From assembly GCA_022702705.1 (NCBI GenBank), contig CM040421.1, positions 3,596,001 through 3,660,000 on the forward strand: a stretch of 64,000 bases of DNA. The letters run 5' to 3'. Source of the stretch: Papilionanthe hookeriana x Papilionanthe teres. Taxonomy: Eukaryota; Streptophyta; Magnoliopsida; Asparagales; Orchidaceae. The notes beneath the pieces are model-generated. The model saw nothing but the letters and a program-made list of their open reading frames with translations. It made no database searches and was not told the origin of the DNA. This document shows positions 11,224 to 23,634 of the stretch, piece by piece (the first letter of the stretch is position 1; every line of letters starts with the position of its first letter). Made by a program: the position numbers and the translations under genes.

Positions 11224-13930
11224 ATGGCCAAGTACTTAGAAGGCTAGGTCATTGGCAAAGTGTTTGCTCTAAATGCTTGTGGTGTAATGAGTGAGGACAG
11301 CAGTGCATTTTTTAATGCTACTCAAAAGGAAATTGATGTGACTTGGCCATGGACAATGGATAAGGGTGATTGGCCCTGTCTTCACTATGTATGAGCGAAT
11401 GTTTATATTTTCCTTTCCCCTCAACTATAATTTCTCAAAAGGTAAAGATTGATTAGATGTTTCTAATAAAAAAGGGTACTTCATGAGGTTGTCAAGTAAT
11501 TTTGCTTCTCTAACATATACAAATGGGGATACCGGATGAGCAGAGACAGTTGGTGAATATGAGATAGGGAGTGATAGGGTGATTGATGGGGCATAGTCGA
11601 TTTAGCTAATGGAAGGTACCAATGGTGCTGAGACTATCTTGTTGAATCTAGAGTTGCTTAGAGCCCTGCCTCCTCTGTTGCAAGTTATCAAACTTGATGA
11701 GAGCTCTATGACCATGACATCTCCTCCAAAAGGTGAGAGCAATATTTTGGACAAGGAAGTTATTAAGGTACCAAAGTTGGTCTTCCTTGAGGTAGAGCAC
11801 AATAGGAAAGGGAAAATACCACTGGAGGGTAAGCCCTTTCTGAATCAAAGGAGATCACTCGGTCATAAAGGGCCTCTGTAAGCAAAAGAGATCAGCTGGT
11901 CGTATGGGCCTCTATTAAAATGGGCTCCCCATAAGAGAAGGCAGATAGTGTGACTGAGTAGGTGTATTCATTTTTGTCTTGGTGGATGTATCCAAGATTG
12001 GAACTTGGCAGGTCCTCGTGTCATCTAGTATGCTTACAGTCTAGGCAGAGATGTCATCTCTTCATCCATGTCCTCCCCTTTGAAAGATATGGAGTTTAAT
12101 TTTTTTAGCATTGGACGTTGCCCATCTTCAAGCGATTAGATGGAAGACCAACTACACCTTGATCCTTAGGTGTTTTTTTTCTGTTAAAAGTGAAAAGAAA
12201 AGAAAGAAAAGAAAAATGAGGATACAAAAACTTAAGACACTTACCTAGTCCCTTGTGGAGAAGGTTATCTCACTAGAAGAGGAGGTATATTCCTCCTTTT
12301 TGGATCCAGTTGAGGAGTTGAAGAGGGAGATTCTCATGTGGGAAATATAATGTGAAGGCATGGAGAAATAAAATTGGCTAATGGTCAAGCAGATGACAAC
12401 AATGAAGTCACCCATAGATTTTGTATAAGAGCTCTCGTTGATTGTTATGCATTTGGCTACACTCTTAGCCAAAATTTGTGAAGGGATCCAATATCATCTC
12501 ATGATAAATAGAGTAGTCACTTCGAATCGGGCCTCTATGGAATAATTTAGGGAGGTAATCATAGATTCAAAGTCTGACGGTAGACGAGAGAGAAGTGTCG
12601 GGGACTCGTTAAATTTATGACTAGGTTTCCTTCATGTTAAAAATTTTTGTTATAAAAAAGAGCAATCAAAATTTTTATCTTTTGTCGATTATTTGTGTTG
12701 ATTACTACGAGTGAGTATAGTTTGCATGAGGTACTCTGAAATTAGTTAAATGATGAATGTGAATGAGTCCCTTCATTATAAGCAATTGATAAAAAAACAC
12801 GTAAAAATAACTAAGTCCGAATAAAACAGCAAATTAGATGTTGATCATATATTTATTTTCTTAAGAGATTCTTGTCACAAGTTATTCACTGATTCAATGA
12901 GATGGATGTCATGAATATGATTGTGTCTGACTTAAGTCATACACTACACATACTCTCTGTAGTCTACTAGCTAGTTCATCGCCTTGGACGAATCGTACCT
13001 TACGCTAGACTTATTAAGCACATATTATTGTTGTCTTAATGGAGAGAACCATTTAGACTCTCCACTAGAGTGATTTGTGCGCTACTCAATGTGGATCTTA
13101 TTGCAAAGGGGAAGGAATCTAGCCACCAACGCTTGTCTTATGTTCTGGGTGAAAGAAGTTGAGGGGTTTTACAATGCTTGAGTATTATGAGACGAATAGA
13201 AATATAATTAGTAGCTAAGTTGAAAGATGGATTTTAGTTGAATCTTCTTGTTTTCATTCTTTTCTGCTTCTATTTTAAAAGGAGTCGTCAACTTGTCGAT
13301 CATTGTATACTTTCCTCTTCCGAATAAATATATCTTTTGAATCATATGAATAACCAGGAGAATAAAAGAGCCAGAAAAGATGGACATACTACAAAGAAGA
13401 CAAACAAGAGAAAGAATGTGGAGAGTCTACATGTGATATACCTTGCAATGATGGGCCGAGCATGTCTGCCCAAACAAGACCAGACAGAAGCACCTTAGAC
13501 CAGTATCCGTGGAAGAATACCTACGTAGGATACCCACAGCCAGACGTTCAAGTGTAGGTACTCGTACTTGGTATAAGAGCACTCCCAAGGAGGCGTATCC
13601 CACTTAGTTAATTACATATTGGGCGATACCTAAGAATACTCTAGATAGAAGGGGTTTCACTTTCTTATCATGAATTTTGGGAAATAGGTCATCAAATGTA
13701 GGTTATTTTGTATGGGAAAGTTTTGATGCTTCAAATCTCATGCTAAGTCATCTTGTGGAGAGTGATTCTCTCACATCTCAAATGGGATGTGGCTCATCGG
13801 CATACAGAGCCTACGAAACGACCATAATCATTTTTGTTGGGATATAATGTCCGGGCCATAAGAGATGAGGACAAATCCTCGTATCATAAATAGGCAGCAG
13901 CTCATCGGCATCAGGCCGTCAAGATGATGC
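11224..13930 (+). repeat. 2.65-kb direct repeat, copy 2, cut by family-B element
   Basis: This is the partner of 6121-8770. It begins TGGCCAAGTACTTAGAAGG and follows copy 1 with about 10-15% difference by eye. The small frame at 11609-11881 corresponds to 6510-6749, and the TCATCGGCATCAGGCCGTC near 13898 corresponds to copy 1 at about 8746. Similarity stops where the family-B LTR begins (TGATGCACC at 13931), so the retroelement inserted into, or recombined with, this copy. No recognised protein domain; frames are interrupted. Confidence 0.7.
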
Positions 13931-15630
13931 TGATGCACCAAAAAATGTTTAATTTTACATATACATTTTATGCTTAAATTTAGTGATATTGCACTTTAAA
14001 GAAATATTTTTTTATGGTTTGTTGCAGGTATATTAATTCTAGGCACTTGGAGCAAAAAGGGCGAAAAAGGAAGAGATTTGGAGTCAAATGATGCAATTTT
14101 TGAAATTGCACTAGCGTCAACGACACTAGTTTTTCAGAGAGCAGGAAATTGCACTGGTGCCAACGATGACATAATAAAAAAATGACGCCAGAGTCCAGAT
14201 TTTGGCACCAATGGTGCCAAAGACGGTTATCCCTCCTAATTCATTGAATTTGGATGAATTTTGAAGGGATGCTAAGGGAAACTCTTGTGAATTTTGTCCT
14301 AACATTATAAAAGAGTGCTTTTATGTCAGAAATGTGTCTCAGTAGTGGTGTGTCGTGAGTCTTGATTATTGTTTGGGGAGTCCTTTGTTTTTGTGTGTGG
14401 GAAGAGTGAGGGAGTTTAGAGAGGATTTTCTCTAAGAGTTGTAAGAGGAGAGAGAAAGTGTGAGATTTCTTCTTCGTTACACTTCTAAGAGGGAATTTAA
14501 TGGTATTGTAAATTGAGAAAGAGATTCAAAGGAACTTCAAGGGATTTGCATGGGGAGTTGATTGAGATAAGTTGTGTTTATTTACTTTTTATTTTGTAAG
14601 CTTGTTTTTATATATAAAATGCATGTTTTGTTGTATCTTCCTCATGAATTCTGAGTAGTATTTTTTGTTCTTCTCCTTACAATGAGATATAGTCAAATGA
14701 AGAATCAAGATTGTTGCACAATAATTAAATGTTCATAATTTTGATGATTCAAATTTTGATCTTCATTTATTTTTCGATCTGTCCAATTGAATTGTTAAAT
14801 TTATTGTGAAATATACAATATGAAAGAATTATGCTTTCCACAACAGAGTAAGATTCACATTTGATTTCATGGATGAGAACGTAATCCATGGGGTTTGGTG
14901 CAAATAAATAGAGAAATATACTTAGTTGGGTGTAGAATTGGAGATTTTAGGGTGACAGACTAAAATCTCCAATTTGTTCAAAGTGTTTGGAAACTAAAAT
15001 GAGATGTTAGCCCTCAGGGGAGGGGAACGTGGGAACTCTGGAGTGAGAGCTAGTGTCTTTCCAGCCTAACCACAGATTTAGGGACCAAACTCTGGATTAT
15101 TCAAGGTTCTTTATTGCTTATAAAGAGGAGAAATAATAAAAATGCTCCTATTTGACATAATATTGTAACCTCATTGTAAAGGAGAATGATACTTTCTTAA
15201 ATTTAAACTTTTTGTCACAAAATTTGGTTTAATCTTAGTAAATTTAAATTTGAAGTCTAGAGATTAGTTTAGTAAACCTAGTTTCATTAGTTGCTTCAAA
15301 CCATTTTTGACATATTTTTCTTACTGGAATTTTACATAGTTTGAATATTGTGTCTTTGCGTTGTTATCATAAGAATTACCACATCCCTGTGGGATTGATA
15401 CTTAGGACTCTATTAGAGCCCTTTATTACTTGAGTGATACCTATACTTGCGTTTGCATCCTAGTGATGATTTAAATTGAAATTATACATTAATTCACTAG
15501 GAGTGACAGCTTAAAGAATTTAAAAAGTGAAAACTAATTATACTGAAGTATTTATTGTGATTGTTCTGCATATTTCCTATTTAGGCTATCGTGTGTGCTG
15601 TAGTGTTAAAAGACATTTATAGCGCACTCA
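13931..15630 (+). repeat. Family-B LTR (5' LTR of truncated Athila-like element)
   Basis: It starts TGATGCACC and ends GCGCACTCA, giving TG...CA ends. The same LTR is present as a solo copy at 42091-43766, which confirms the boundaries. It contains a TATA box (TATAAAAG at 14306-14313), a GAGAGTG-rich leader from about 14400, and near its 3' end the block CCCTGTGGGATTGATA, also found in the family-A LTRs. U3 contains near-palindromes built on GGCACC/GGTGCC (about 14202-14220). Preceding bases are GATGC, but no downstream partner duplication can be checked because the 3' end of the element is missing. Confidence 0.8.
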
Positions 15631-15650
15631 AAAATTTCGCATCAAGTTTT

Positions 15651-15668
15651 TAGCGCCGTTGTTTGGGA
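15651..15668 (+). other. Primer binding site, tRNA-Asp type, degenerate (family B)
   Basis: TAGCGCCGTTGTTTGGGA lies 20 bp after the LTR end. The TGGCGCCGTTGCCGGGGA site of Athila-type elements is complementary to the 3' end of plant tRNA-Asp, and this copy differs from it at several positions. Compare the better-preserved family-A site at 46888-46905. Confidence 0.65.
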
Positions 15669-15806
15669 GGTAACGATAAATTACTTTATAACTTAAAAAA
15701 CTTTGTTTGAACTATAAAAATTATATTAAGAAAAATCGTAGTATTATAAATAATTTTACATTTTTATGTGATTGCTTATTTTTAAAATTGTTAATTGTTT
15801 TTGTGT

Positions 15807-16900
15807 ATGCGTAGTTTAGGATCTGAAGGTTTAATACCATATAATTCGAAATTAGAAAAAACAATCAGAAAAATTTGAAAATTAAAAAAGCTTAACAATC
15901 TGAACAAAATGATGAACAACTTAGATAATCATGGAATTGAAAATAAATATCAACAGAGACCTTTAAGAGATTATGCTAATCCTGTAATAAATGAAATACA
16001 CCTGAGTATACAAATTTGTGTTGTATCTACTAATTCATTTGAGCTTAAACCTGTTATTATCCAAATGGTACAAAATAATCAGTTTGGGGCAACATCGATT
16101 GAAGATCCACTTACATTTTACTAGTTTTCTAGAATTGTGTGCTACCTTTAAATATGACAGAATGTCAAATGACATCGTCAAACTTAAACTTTTTGCTTTT
16201 TCACTAAGGGATAATGCTAAGATATGGTTAAATTCTTTAGGATTTGGATCTAGCGGGACGTGGAGATTTATCACAAAACAATTTATCTAAATATTTCCCA
16301 CCATAAAAAACTGCTAAGCTTAGAAACAATATCACATCTTTTGTTAGTTTGAATGGGAATCAATATATGAAACTTGGGAATGATTTAAAGATCTCCTTAG
16401 GAAGTGTCTACACCTTGCTTTACCAGATTGGTTAATAATTCAAACTTTCTATAATGAATTAATGAGATCTCTTAGATCTATTATAGATGCTACTGCAGGT
16501 GGATCGTTAATGTCAAAACCTTTCGATGAAGCATATTATTTAATTGAAGAGATGACTACTAATAATTTTCAATGTCCCTCTAAAAGGGTAAATCCGAAAA
16601 TAGTATCCAGTGTTCACGATTCTGATGCAATATTTATTTTGGCTTCTCAAATTGCTGCAATATCAAAGAAGATAGATCAATTTGGAATGAATTTACCTCA
16701 AACACCTCTTCTGGTTGAAGAAAATTCATTAGGACAAATGATAGATTCTCAATTATCTTATGGGACTTTTAATGCAATAAATAACTGATCTAATAATCCC
16801 TATTCTAATTATTATAATCCTGGTTGCAAAAATCACCCAAATTTAAGTTAGAATAATAGTAACTATAATGCTGTAAATCCACAATGGGGGAACAATCCAG
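15807..16900 (+). pseudogene. Family-B gag remnant (Ty3/gypsy, Athila-like)
   Basis: The frame starts at ATG 15807 with a Met-Arg-Ser-Leu-Gly-Ser beginning that parallels the family-A gag start at 47052. Frames 15909-16124, 16018-16290 and 16462-16788 carry successive pieces of the same protein as family-A gag: RPLRDYA near the start, then AKIWLNSL, then SLRSIIDATAGGSL. These belong to the retrotransposon capsid domain (Retrotrans_gag). Stops and single-base shifts at about 15880, 16130 and 16290 break it, so no functional product is possible. The Asn-rich tail follows to about 16990. Confidence 0.8.
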
Positions 16901-17099
16901 TGAACCCATTGGGAAATTCAAACAACTAGGGAAATACTAACTATAGACCTTATTATCCTTTAGGATTTAACAACAACTCACAATCAAAGGATAATAGTCT
17001 ATGAAAGAATTGGTATTACAGACATGTAATCAATTATAAAGTCAGGAAGCATAATTACAGAGCCAAGGAGCACAATTACAAAGTTAATGAGCTATAATT

Positions 17100-18438
17100 A
17101 GAAAGATAGAAAATCAATTGGGACATATTGCTACTGCACTTAGCAATAGACCTTTAGGAACTCTACCTAGTAATGTCAAAATTAATTCTAAAGACCAGAA
17201 TAAAGAGTAGTTTAAGGCTATTCAATTGAGAAGTGGAAGAGAATTGGAAACTAAAGTTCAAAAAAAATTGAAGTTGAGAATAAATGGGTGGAAATTGAAA
17301 AGTCTGACGAAGAGATTCATCACGATTCAGAATATTCTTTTAAACCAATGGACACTACTGTATAAAAATCATCACCTCCATTTACTCAAAGACTAAGACA
17401 ACAAAAAATGGATAAACAATTTTCAAAATTCTTAGAAATATTGAGGAAACTAACCATAAACATTTCATTTGTTGAAGCCTTGGAACAAATTTCAATCTAT
17501 GTAAAGTTTATGATGGATATACTTAATAAAAAGGGAAGCTTACAGGTAATGAGTCTGTTGCACTTAGTGAGGAGTGTAGCGTAATAATTCAGAAAAAGCT
17601 TCCTAAAAAACTTAAAGATCCTAGTAGTTTTACTATTCCTTGTGCAATTGCTAAATGATTTTTTGTAAAAGCTTTATGTGATTTGGGAGTCAGTATTAAT
17701 CTAATGCCTTCATATATTTTCAAAATGTTGGGTTTATGAGAGAATTCATCTACTACTGTAACTCTTTAGTTATCTGATCATTTGATCACCCTAAATGAGT
17801 TGTAGAAGATGTATTGATAAAAGTTGATAAATTTATCTTTCCTATAGATTTAATTGTGTTGGATATGGAGGAATATAAAGAAATTTCTATTATTTTAGGG
17901 AGACCTTTTTTTGCCACTAGAAGAGCTTTGATAGGCGTACAGAAAGGAGAGTTAACCATGAGAGTCAATGATCAAGAAGTTACATTCAATATATCAAAAT
18001 CCATGAGATACCCAGCAAAAGGAAGAGATGATGACTGGTTCAGAATGAAGATTAGTGATTATTTAAGTAATAAGTATTCATAGATAATTTTGAAAATAAA
18101 ATTGGAGAAGATTATTTGGAGCATGAAGATGAGGATAAAATGCAAGATAAATCTATTAAAGTATATAACGAGGATTTGGATTATGTTCAAGAAAGATTTG
18201 AGATGTTGGATACTACGAAAAATAATAAAAATTTTATTCCTTCAATTGTAAAACAACTTGAACTCGAAATGAAAATACTTCCTACATATTTAAAATATGC
18301 CTTTTTTTTGGGATTTATCCACACTACCTGTTCTAGTATCCTCAATATTAACTTACTTAAAAGGACAAATGTTGTTGGAAACTTTAAGAAAATAGAAGAA
18401 ACCTTTGAATGGACATTAGCTGAAATCAAATGAATCAA
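17100..18438 (+). pseudogene. Family-B gag tail and aspartic protease remnant
   Basis: Around 17660-17720 a CDLGVSINLMP motif marks the retropepsin active site in the DLG(A/V)S form typical of Athila-like proteases. The open stretch 17814-18083 continues the domain, with VDKFIFPIDLIVLDM and ILGRPFFATRRALI; the ILGRP block is the conserved C-terminal flap region. 18116-18433 is the linker towards RT, Glu/Asp-rich then MKILPTYLKYAF, as in family A at about 49460. Several in-frame stops (for example at about 17740 and 17770) show it is dead. Confidence 0.75.
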
Positions 18439-18479
18439 TCATTTGATTTGTATGCATAGAATATAATTATAAGAACATC

Positions 18480-18757
18480 ATGAACCTAAAGCTGATCCAC
18501 AAAGGAGATTAAATCCTATGATGAAATAAGTTGTTAAAAGAAAACTTTTAAAATAGTTAGAGGCTGGAATAATATATTCTATTTGGGTAAGTCCAGTTCA
18601 CTGCATTCCTAAAAAAGGGGTGTGATTGTAGCTATAAATGAGAAAATGAATTAATACCAACACGACAAGTCACTGGTTGGCGAGACTGTATTCATTATAG
18701 AAAATTAAATTCCGCCACTAGGAAAGATCACTTTCATTTATCTTTTCTGGATCAAAT
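18480..18757 (+). pseudogene. Start of family-B reverse transcriptase, truncated
   Basis: This corresponds to the first part of the family-A RT (49680-49960). Recognisable pieces are PVHCIPKK, a shifted TRQVTGW block at about 18656-18680, and a LDQ-type end at about 18756. Homology to RT then stops abruptly, before the catalytic motifs, and sequence of a different element on the opposite strand begins. Frameshifts are present even in this short stretch. Confidence 0.65.
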
Positions 18758-19591
18758 ATTTCTTTCTTTTCTCCTAATAAAACATAAAAGGGCTTGGACA
18801 TGGCAGTCACAATCAACTCTGAGATCCATCTTATTAAAGATATATTTGAGCAAGATTTTCATTGAGCTCCTAGAATCAAAAAGGAAGATGTCAATCTATA
18901 AATTTTCAATGAGGATGGTGATGACGATGACATGATTGCAAGGATTGCACCTAGATGACAACTTTCTTATGTAAATGTGATGGGGTTTGACTTATGATAT
19001 GTCACTAGGACTAGGTAGCCACACACACCTAGCTCGAGGAAAGACTCTTCAGAACTGCACGTCGGGAGCTTCAATCTAATCCCTTCCAAGGATGTCAGAG
19101 ACAAATCATTATGGTCTCCTTCTAGCAAAGCTTTTGCATGTATTCACTATAGAAAATTAAATTCCGCCACTAGGAAAGATCACTTTCATTTATCTTTTCT
19201 GGATCAAATATTTCTTTCTTTTCTCCTAATAAAACATAAAAGGGCTTGGACATGGCAGTCACAATCAACTCTGAGATCCATCTTATTAAAGATATATTTG
19301 AGCAAGATTTTCATCGAGCTCCTAGAATCAAAAAGGAAGATGTCAATCTATAAATTTTCAATGAGGATGGTGATGACAATGACATGATTGCAACGATTGC
19401 ACCTAGATGACAACTTTCTTATGTAAATGTGATGGGGTTTGACTTATGATATGTCACTAGGACTAGGTAGCCACACACACCTAGCTCGAGGAAAGACTCT
19501 TCAGAACTGCACGTCGGGAGCTTCAATCTAATCCCTTCCAAGGATGTCAGAGACAAATCATTATGGTCTCCTTCTATCAAAGCTTTTGCAT
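18688..19591. repeat. Near-identical 452-bp tandem duplication across a chimeric junction
   Basis: Copy 1 is 18688-19139 and copy 2 is 19140-19591. I count five substitutions and no indels in 452 bp (about 99% identity), with differences at the positions of the words CATTATAG/CACTATAG, CATTGAGCT/CATCGAGCT, GACGATGAC/GACAATGAC, GCAAGG/GCAACG and TAGCAAAG/TATCAAAG. Each copy contains the end of the family-B RT remnant and part of the opposite-strand gypsy protease remnant. The duplication is therefore younger than the joining of the two elements. Confidence 0.9.
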
Positions 19592-20945
19592 GTTTCTTAG
19601 TGAAAACTCCAAGTGCAATTAATTCTTTCAAATTTTTGGCTTCGATAAGCTCTTCGATCAAATTCTAGTGGTGTCGACATTCCTTTGTTCCATGCTCGTG
19701 GTCTCAATGATAGGTGTGATACTGTCGCAGGCATATCCTCCAGCTTTCATTGAAATGGGGTTCTAGAAAAAAAAAAAAACTATTCAAGATGGTCTTCGTT
19801 ACTTTTGTCATTGAGACCCTTTGCAGGTTCAATTGGGGGAGCTTGAGTTGGAGGTGGTGGCTTCTAAATATAATTACTCCTAATTTTGAATTTTTCCCAC
19901 CTTTGTGGGTGTTGTCTTTTCTAACATGTATGCCCCCGGTAATGACAAGGGAGTTTATCGTGATATCTGGGTTGCACTGGTGGTCGCAGAGGGTGACTCA
20001 ATTTCCATTCCCCCCACAAAAGCTCCTCTTCAATGAATGTTATTATGGTAGCTCGTTCTTTTGGAGGATTGAAAGAGACTTGTCCTCTTCGGTCGAAATG
20101 TAGTTGTTGGCCAGTTCAACTACTCTGCTAGTGTCTCCAATTACTGCAGACCAAATGCATAATAGAAGGGCCATTCTTTTAATCCACGAGCGAGTGTTGC
20201 AAGGATGAATGTAGGCTTTAGGTCTTGCACCTTCAGTATATCTTTCTGGAATGTGTACAAGGACTCTTCTTGTCCCTATCATAGTAGTAATAGTGCCTGA
20301 GAGTTCTTTTGAGATTTTTGCACACTAGTGAACTTCACTAAGATCATTCCCCTGAATTCTACAAAAGAGGTAATCACTCATAGTGGAAGATTATTGAGCT
20401 ATCGGAGGGAAGATTATTTCAGGATCATGAAGAAAATTTGACACTTATGTGCATCTTTTATCCTTAATATGCATATTATCAACTCAAAAGAAATGACATG
20501 ATTAGACAAGTCAGATTTCCCATAATAGGACTCTAGGTTTGAGAGATCTTGAAATGTTCGGACACCTCAGATTCTTAGATCTACCTGGAGAAAGCATTCT
20601 TTAGAGGATTAAGTCGCAAGGTATTGATGTGTCCAACCTATTGCAAATTAAGGGTGCTAATTCTGCACTGTTGGGATAGTATGTGTTGTCGCTCACACTT
20701 AGGGCTGGTAATAGGGCTCTCCCAGCATTGTGCCTGATCTTCATTAACATGCCATAAATGTTGGCTAGGATGGTTGAACTTCCCCTAGGACAAGCATCTA
20801 TCTGATCATTTCCATCACCTACTTCTTGAGCTCTTGGTTCTGCTGAGCTAGAAAATCTTGGGTGAATTTCATAATGCATGAGAGAGTTTTCTTCTCTTTG
20901 TGTTGATTCTCTTCTTGTTTGTGCCATGATCCATGCCGAACACAC
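18760..20945 (-). pseudogene. Family-D Ty3/gypsy gag-protease remnant
   Basis: Read on -, the remnant starts near 20945 with MAQTRRESTQREENS. It continues through a gag-like region at about 20340-20043, where ESLYTFQKDILKV, LATLARGL and ELANNYISTEED resemble the capsid region of Tat/chromovirus-like elements (a QxxxESLxxYxxRF ... LGL ... AQKYIxxEE pattern). ITGG at about 19940 precedes a linker. At about 19300 a degenerate D-SRSS block, followed by ILLKYIFNKM, corresponds to the D-G-S-S-ADILF protease signature with key residues lost. Stops interrupt every frame. No LTR end was located; 20946-21250 may be leader or LTR. Confidence 0.6.
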
Positions 20946-22709
20946 CTTTTTAGGGTGTTGAACCCATATCTATCCTAAATCACGCTTGAGGAATAGTGTG
21001 TTATGAAGAATAGGAGAGGAAACATATGAAGGGAGATCAGAGAAAAATGCCCTGGTTTTGAGGTTTCTTTTTTCTTGGACAAAAGGAACAATTAAATGCC
21101 TCTATTACATTTAATTTTCTCTATTATAGTGGTTTGACCTTCTTGAAAGATGTATTTGGATCTATCACGCCAAAACCCTGAAGTACGGGTCCCTCTAATT
21201 ATTGTTGCCCATAGCTGTCATGGTATGCGATCATGAAGGGAGTTGGTTTCGAGTTAGGTCGTGGAAACATGAAAGTGAGTCACTCAACCTCAAGCTGCTA
21301 ACTTCTAATGTCCAACCTCAGGTTTTACGTTGCTTGCTTATCTATAGATATTCACCGCCGCTCTACCATCTATCACCTAGCTCTAGTCACTCGACCTTGG
21401 TTACTTAGTCTTAGTCACCCGGCCTTGAGCTCTTCACTTTCTTGACTTGTGACAACATCCGACAACCTCACTACTACTACTCTCTCATGATGATTTTTGC
21501 CAGTCCGAGCCATTTGATTCCCAATGATTTGGGCCACCCAATGTATGATTACCTAAACGACCACTTTTTTGTTATACATTATCTATGTTCAAAACTTCTA
21601 AATAGCCACTTTTCCGGTGCCCACAATGCACCGACACATTATAATAGCAATATATATAGCGCTCAGCATATGAATAATATCATCAAGTGCTGAAAACATG
21701 TATAAAAAGTGATGGGCACTCATTCATGTATCAAATTAAAAAGAAAAAATGGTACACTCCTATTACATACACTTAGTAATAGAATGTCTGACGCGCTAAG
21801 TATCTATAACACTAATTTTAGAAGTTCATCACCATTTTGAGCATTTTCAAACCCAATGGAGCCTTTTCCCATATGTTGTTTATACACTTCTAATGAAGAA
21901 TCCATTGGAATCTCTTGTTAATGCAACCATATCTCCTCTTTTAGATACTTCGTCAATCAAAACTCATTCTCCTTCTCTACAAAGTTGCCTACTCAACTAA
22001 ATTAAATAAAATGAAATTTCTTACAGCCATCTAAATAAATTTATTATCATATGAATAGCATTAAATGAATCTATATATTATATCATTTTAAATCATATTT
22101 GTGTCATATATTTATCAATAACAGACATATCAAATACGCATTACATAAAAAAAAATAATAATAAAAATAGAAAAAAAAACTACAATCCCACCCACTCAAA
22201 TTTTATAATAATTTATCTACATTTCAACCAAACAAAATTCTCATCTAACCCATCTTCCACTCGAATAAAAGATAAATCAGAATAAATTGACGGAACAACT
22301 AAAGTCAAACTCAAAGTCTGTCATTGCATAATTATCTACAGCAGCACTTCTATCACTCTGCTAACCACTCATCAGCAAACCAACAAGAACTTGTACAAAA
22401 CCAAACGCAAAGTAGCTGCTGACACCAATCTTAGAATCAATACCCATCACATACACGTCTGAAACCATGCACAAATGTTCATAGGCCCACCTGTTGTTCC
22501 ATGATTGGTGACCTTAAAGCACCAAAATATAAAAATAAAACAGCTGAGAAAGCCAATTCTAGAGTGTTACTCGGATGGCAATTAGCTTTGCTACTCCACA
22601 CCAAACCCACCAACTTTAGTTGATCTCCACCTTGACTTAACTATCACATTACAATAAATTTGAAGCACGAGCTAATAACTCCACCATGACCGTTTCCATC
22701 CTTAACAAA
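20946..22709. other. Intergenic DNA upstream of the peroxidase
   Basis: No gene is supported. About 21507-21600 is the second copy of the repeat seen at 4083-4176. 21700-22300 is AT-rich with an A-rich run at 22147-22180. The last few hundred bases are the likely peroxidase promoter region, but I can name no specific element beyond the TATA box listed separately. Confidence 0.5.
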
Positions 22710-22716
22710 TATATAA
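22710..22716 (+). promoter_or_regulatory. TATA box of the peroxidase gene
   Basis: TATATAA lies 82 bp upstream of the ATG at 22798, a usual plant spacing for a transcription start near 22740-22745 and a short 5' leader of about 55 bp (CTTCTTCTCCC at about 22733). Confidence 0.6.
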
Positions 22717-22797
22717 GTTGAGTAAGTTCTAACCTTCTTCTCCCACTTACTAGCAGCCGGATCAGAACTGAAGAAGGAAGGAAAATAGAAGAGAAAA

Positions 22798-23560
22798 ATG
22801 GAAGCTTTAAGTTTCTCAAAGTCATTATTTCTTGAGTTGGCTGTGATGATTTGTGTGCTGGGAGTTCTGGGAAGCTCAGTAATGGCGCAAGACCAATCGA
22901 AGCTGACGTTAAGTTACTACGATAAATCATGCCCAAATGCACAGCCGATTGTGCGCAAGGAAATGGATTGTGCTGTGCGTGAAAATCCGCGCAATGCAGC
23001 CGCAATCCTTAGACTTCATTTTCACGACTGTTTTGTTCAGGTCAGTTGGACTTGTTTTGGAGCGAATATTAGGTGCGACATATGTATACGTAGATTGATA
23101 GAATTAAGATGGTATTGATGTCAATAGCATCAATCCACACTTAATCCGCATCTATCATATCATATCCGCACGTAATATTTTTACCTTATTTTGACAATGC
23201 AAAACATAGCAAACTTATATTTTTATTCTTTAGTAGGGCAATAAAAGAAAAAATTGTTGTTTGTGATTAGTTCGATAGTTAGCCCGAGTTATAGACATAT
23301 TTTTTATAAACATACTTATTTAACAAGTCGAATAGAAATAAGCTAGGCCTAGTTTGATTATACTCGGTTTGATAATAGCTTATTTTGATTAGGTTTATAG
23401 TTAGAAATTGGCTGTCAAAACGGCTCGTTGTTCGCGAGCAGCTCGTGTTCGGCTCGTTAAGAAGTTCGTGTACGGCTCGTTCGCTAAGTTAACGAGCTGA
23501 ACACAACAAAAATTTGTTCGATCGTGTTCGGCTCGTTTTTGGCTCGAAATGTTACTCATC

Positions 23561-23634
<74 letters not shown>

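Noticed and set aside
10920..11231. 103-codon minus-strand frame
   Set aside because: It coincides with the 32-bp minisatellite, whose period is not a multiple of three; the open frame is a by-product.
19750..20103. 117-codon plus-strand frame
   Set aside because: It is a shadow of the minus-strand family-D gag remnant, with Trp/Phe-rich nonsense composition.
22649..23005. 118-codon minus-strand frame
   Set aside because: It is antisense to peroxidase exon 1 and its leader; the plus strand carries the conserved peroxidase sequence.
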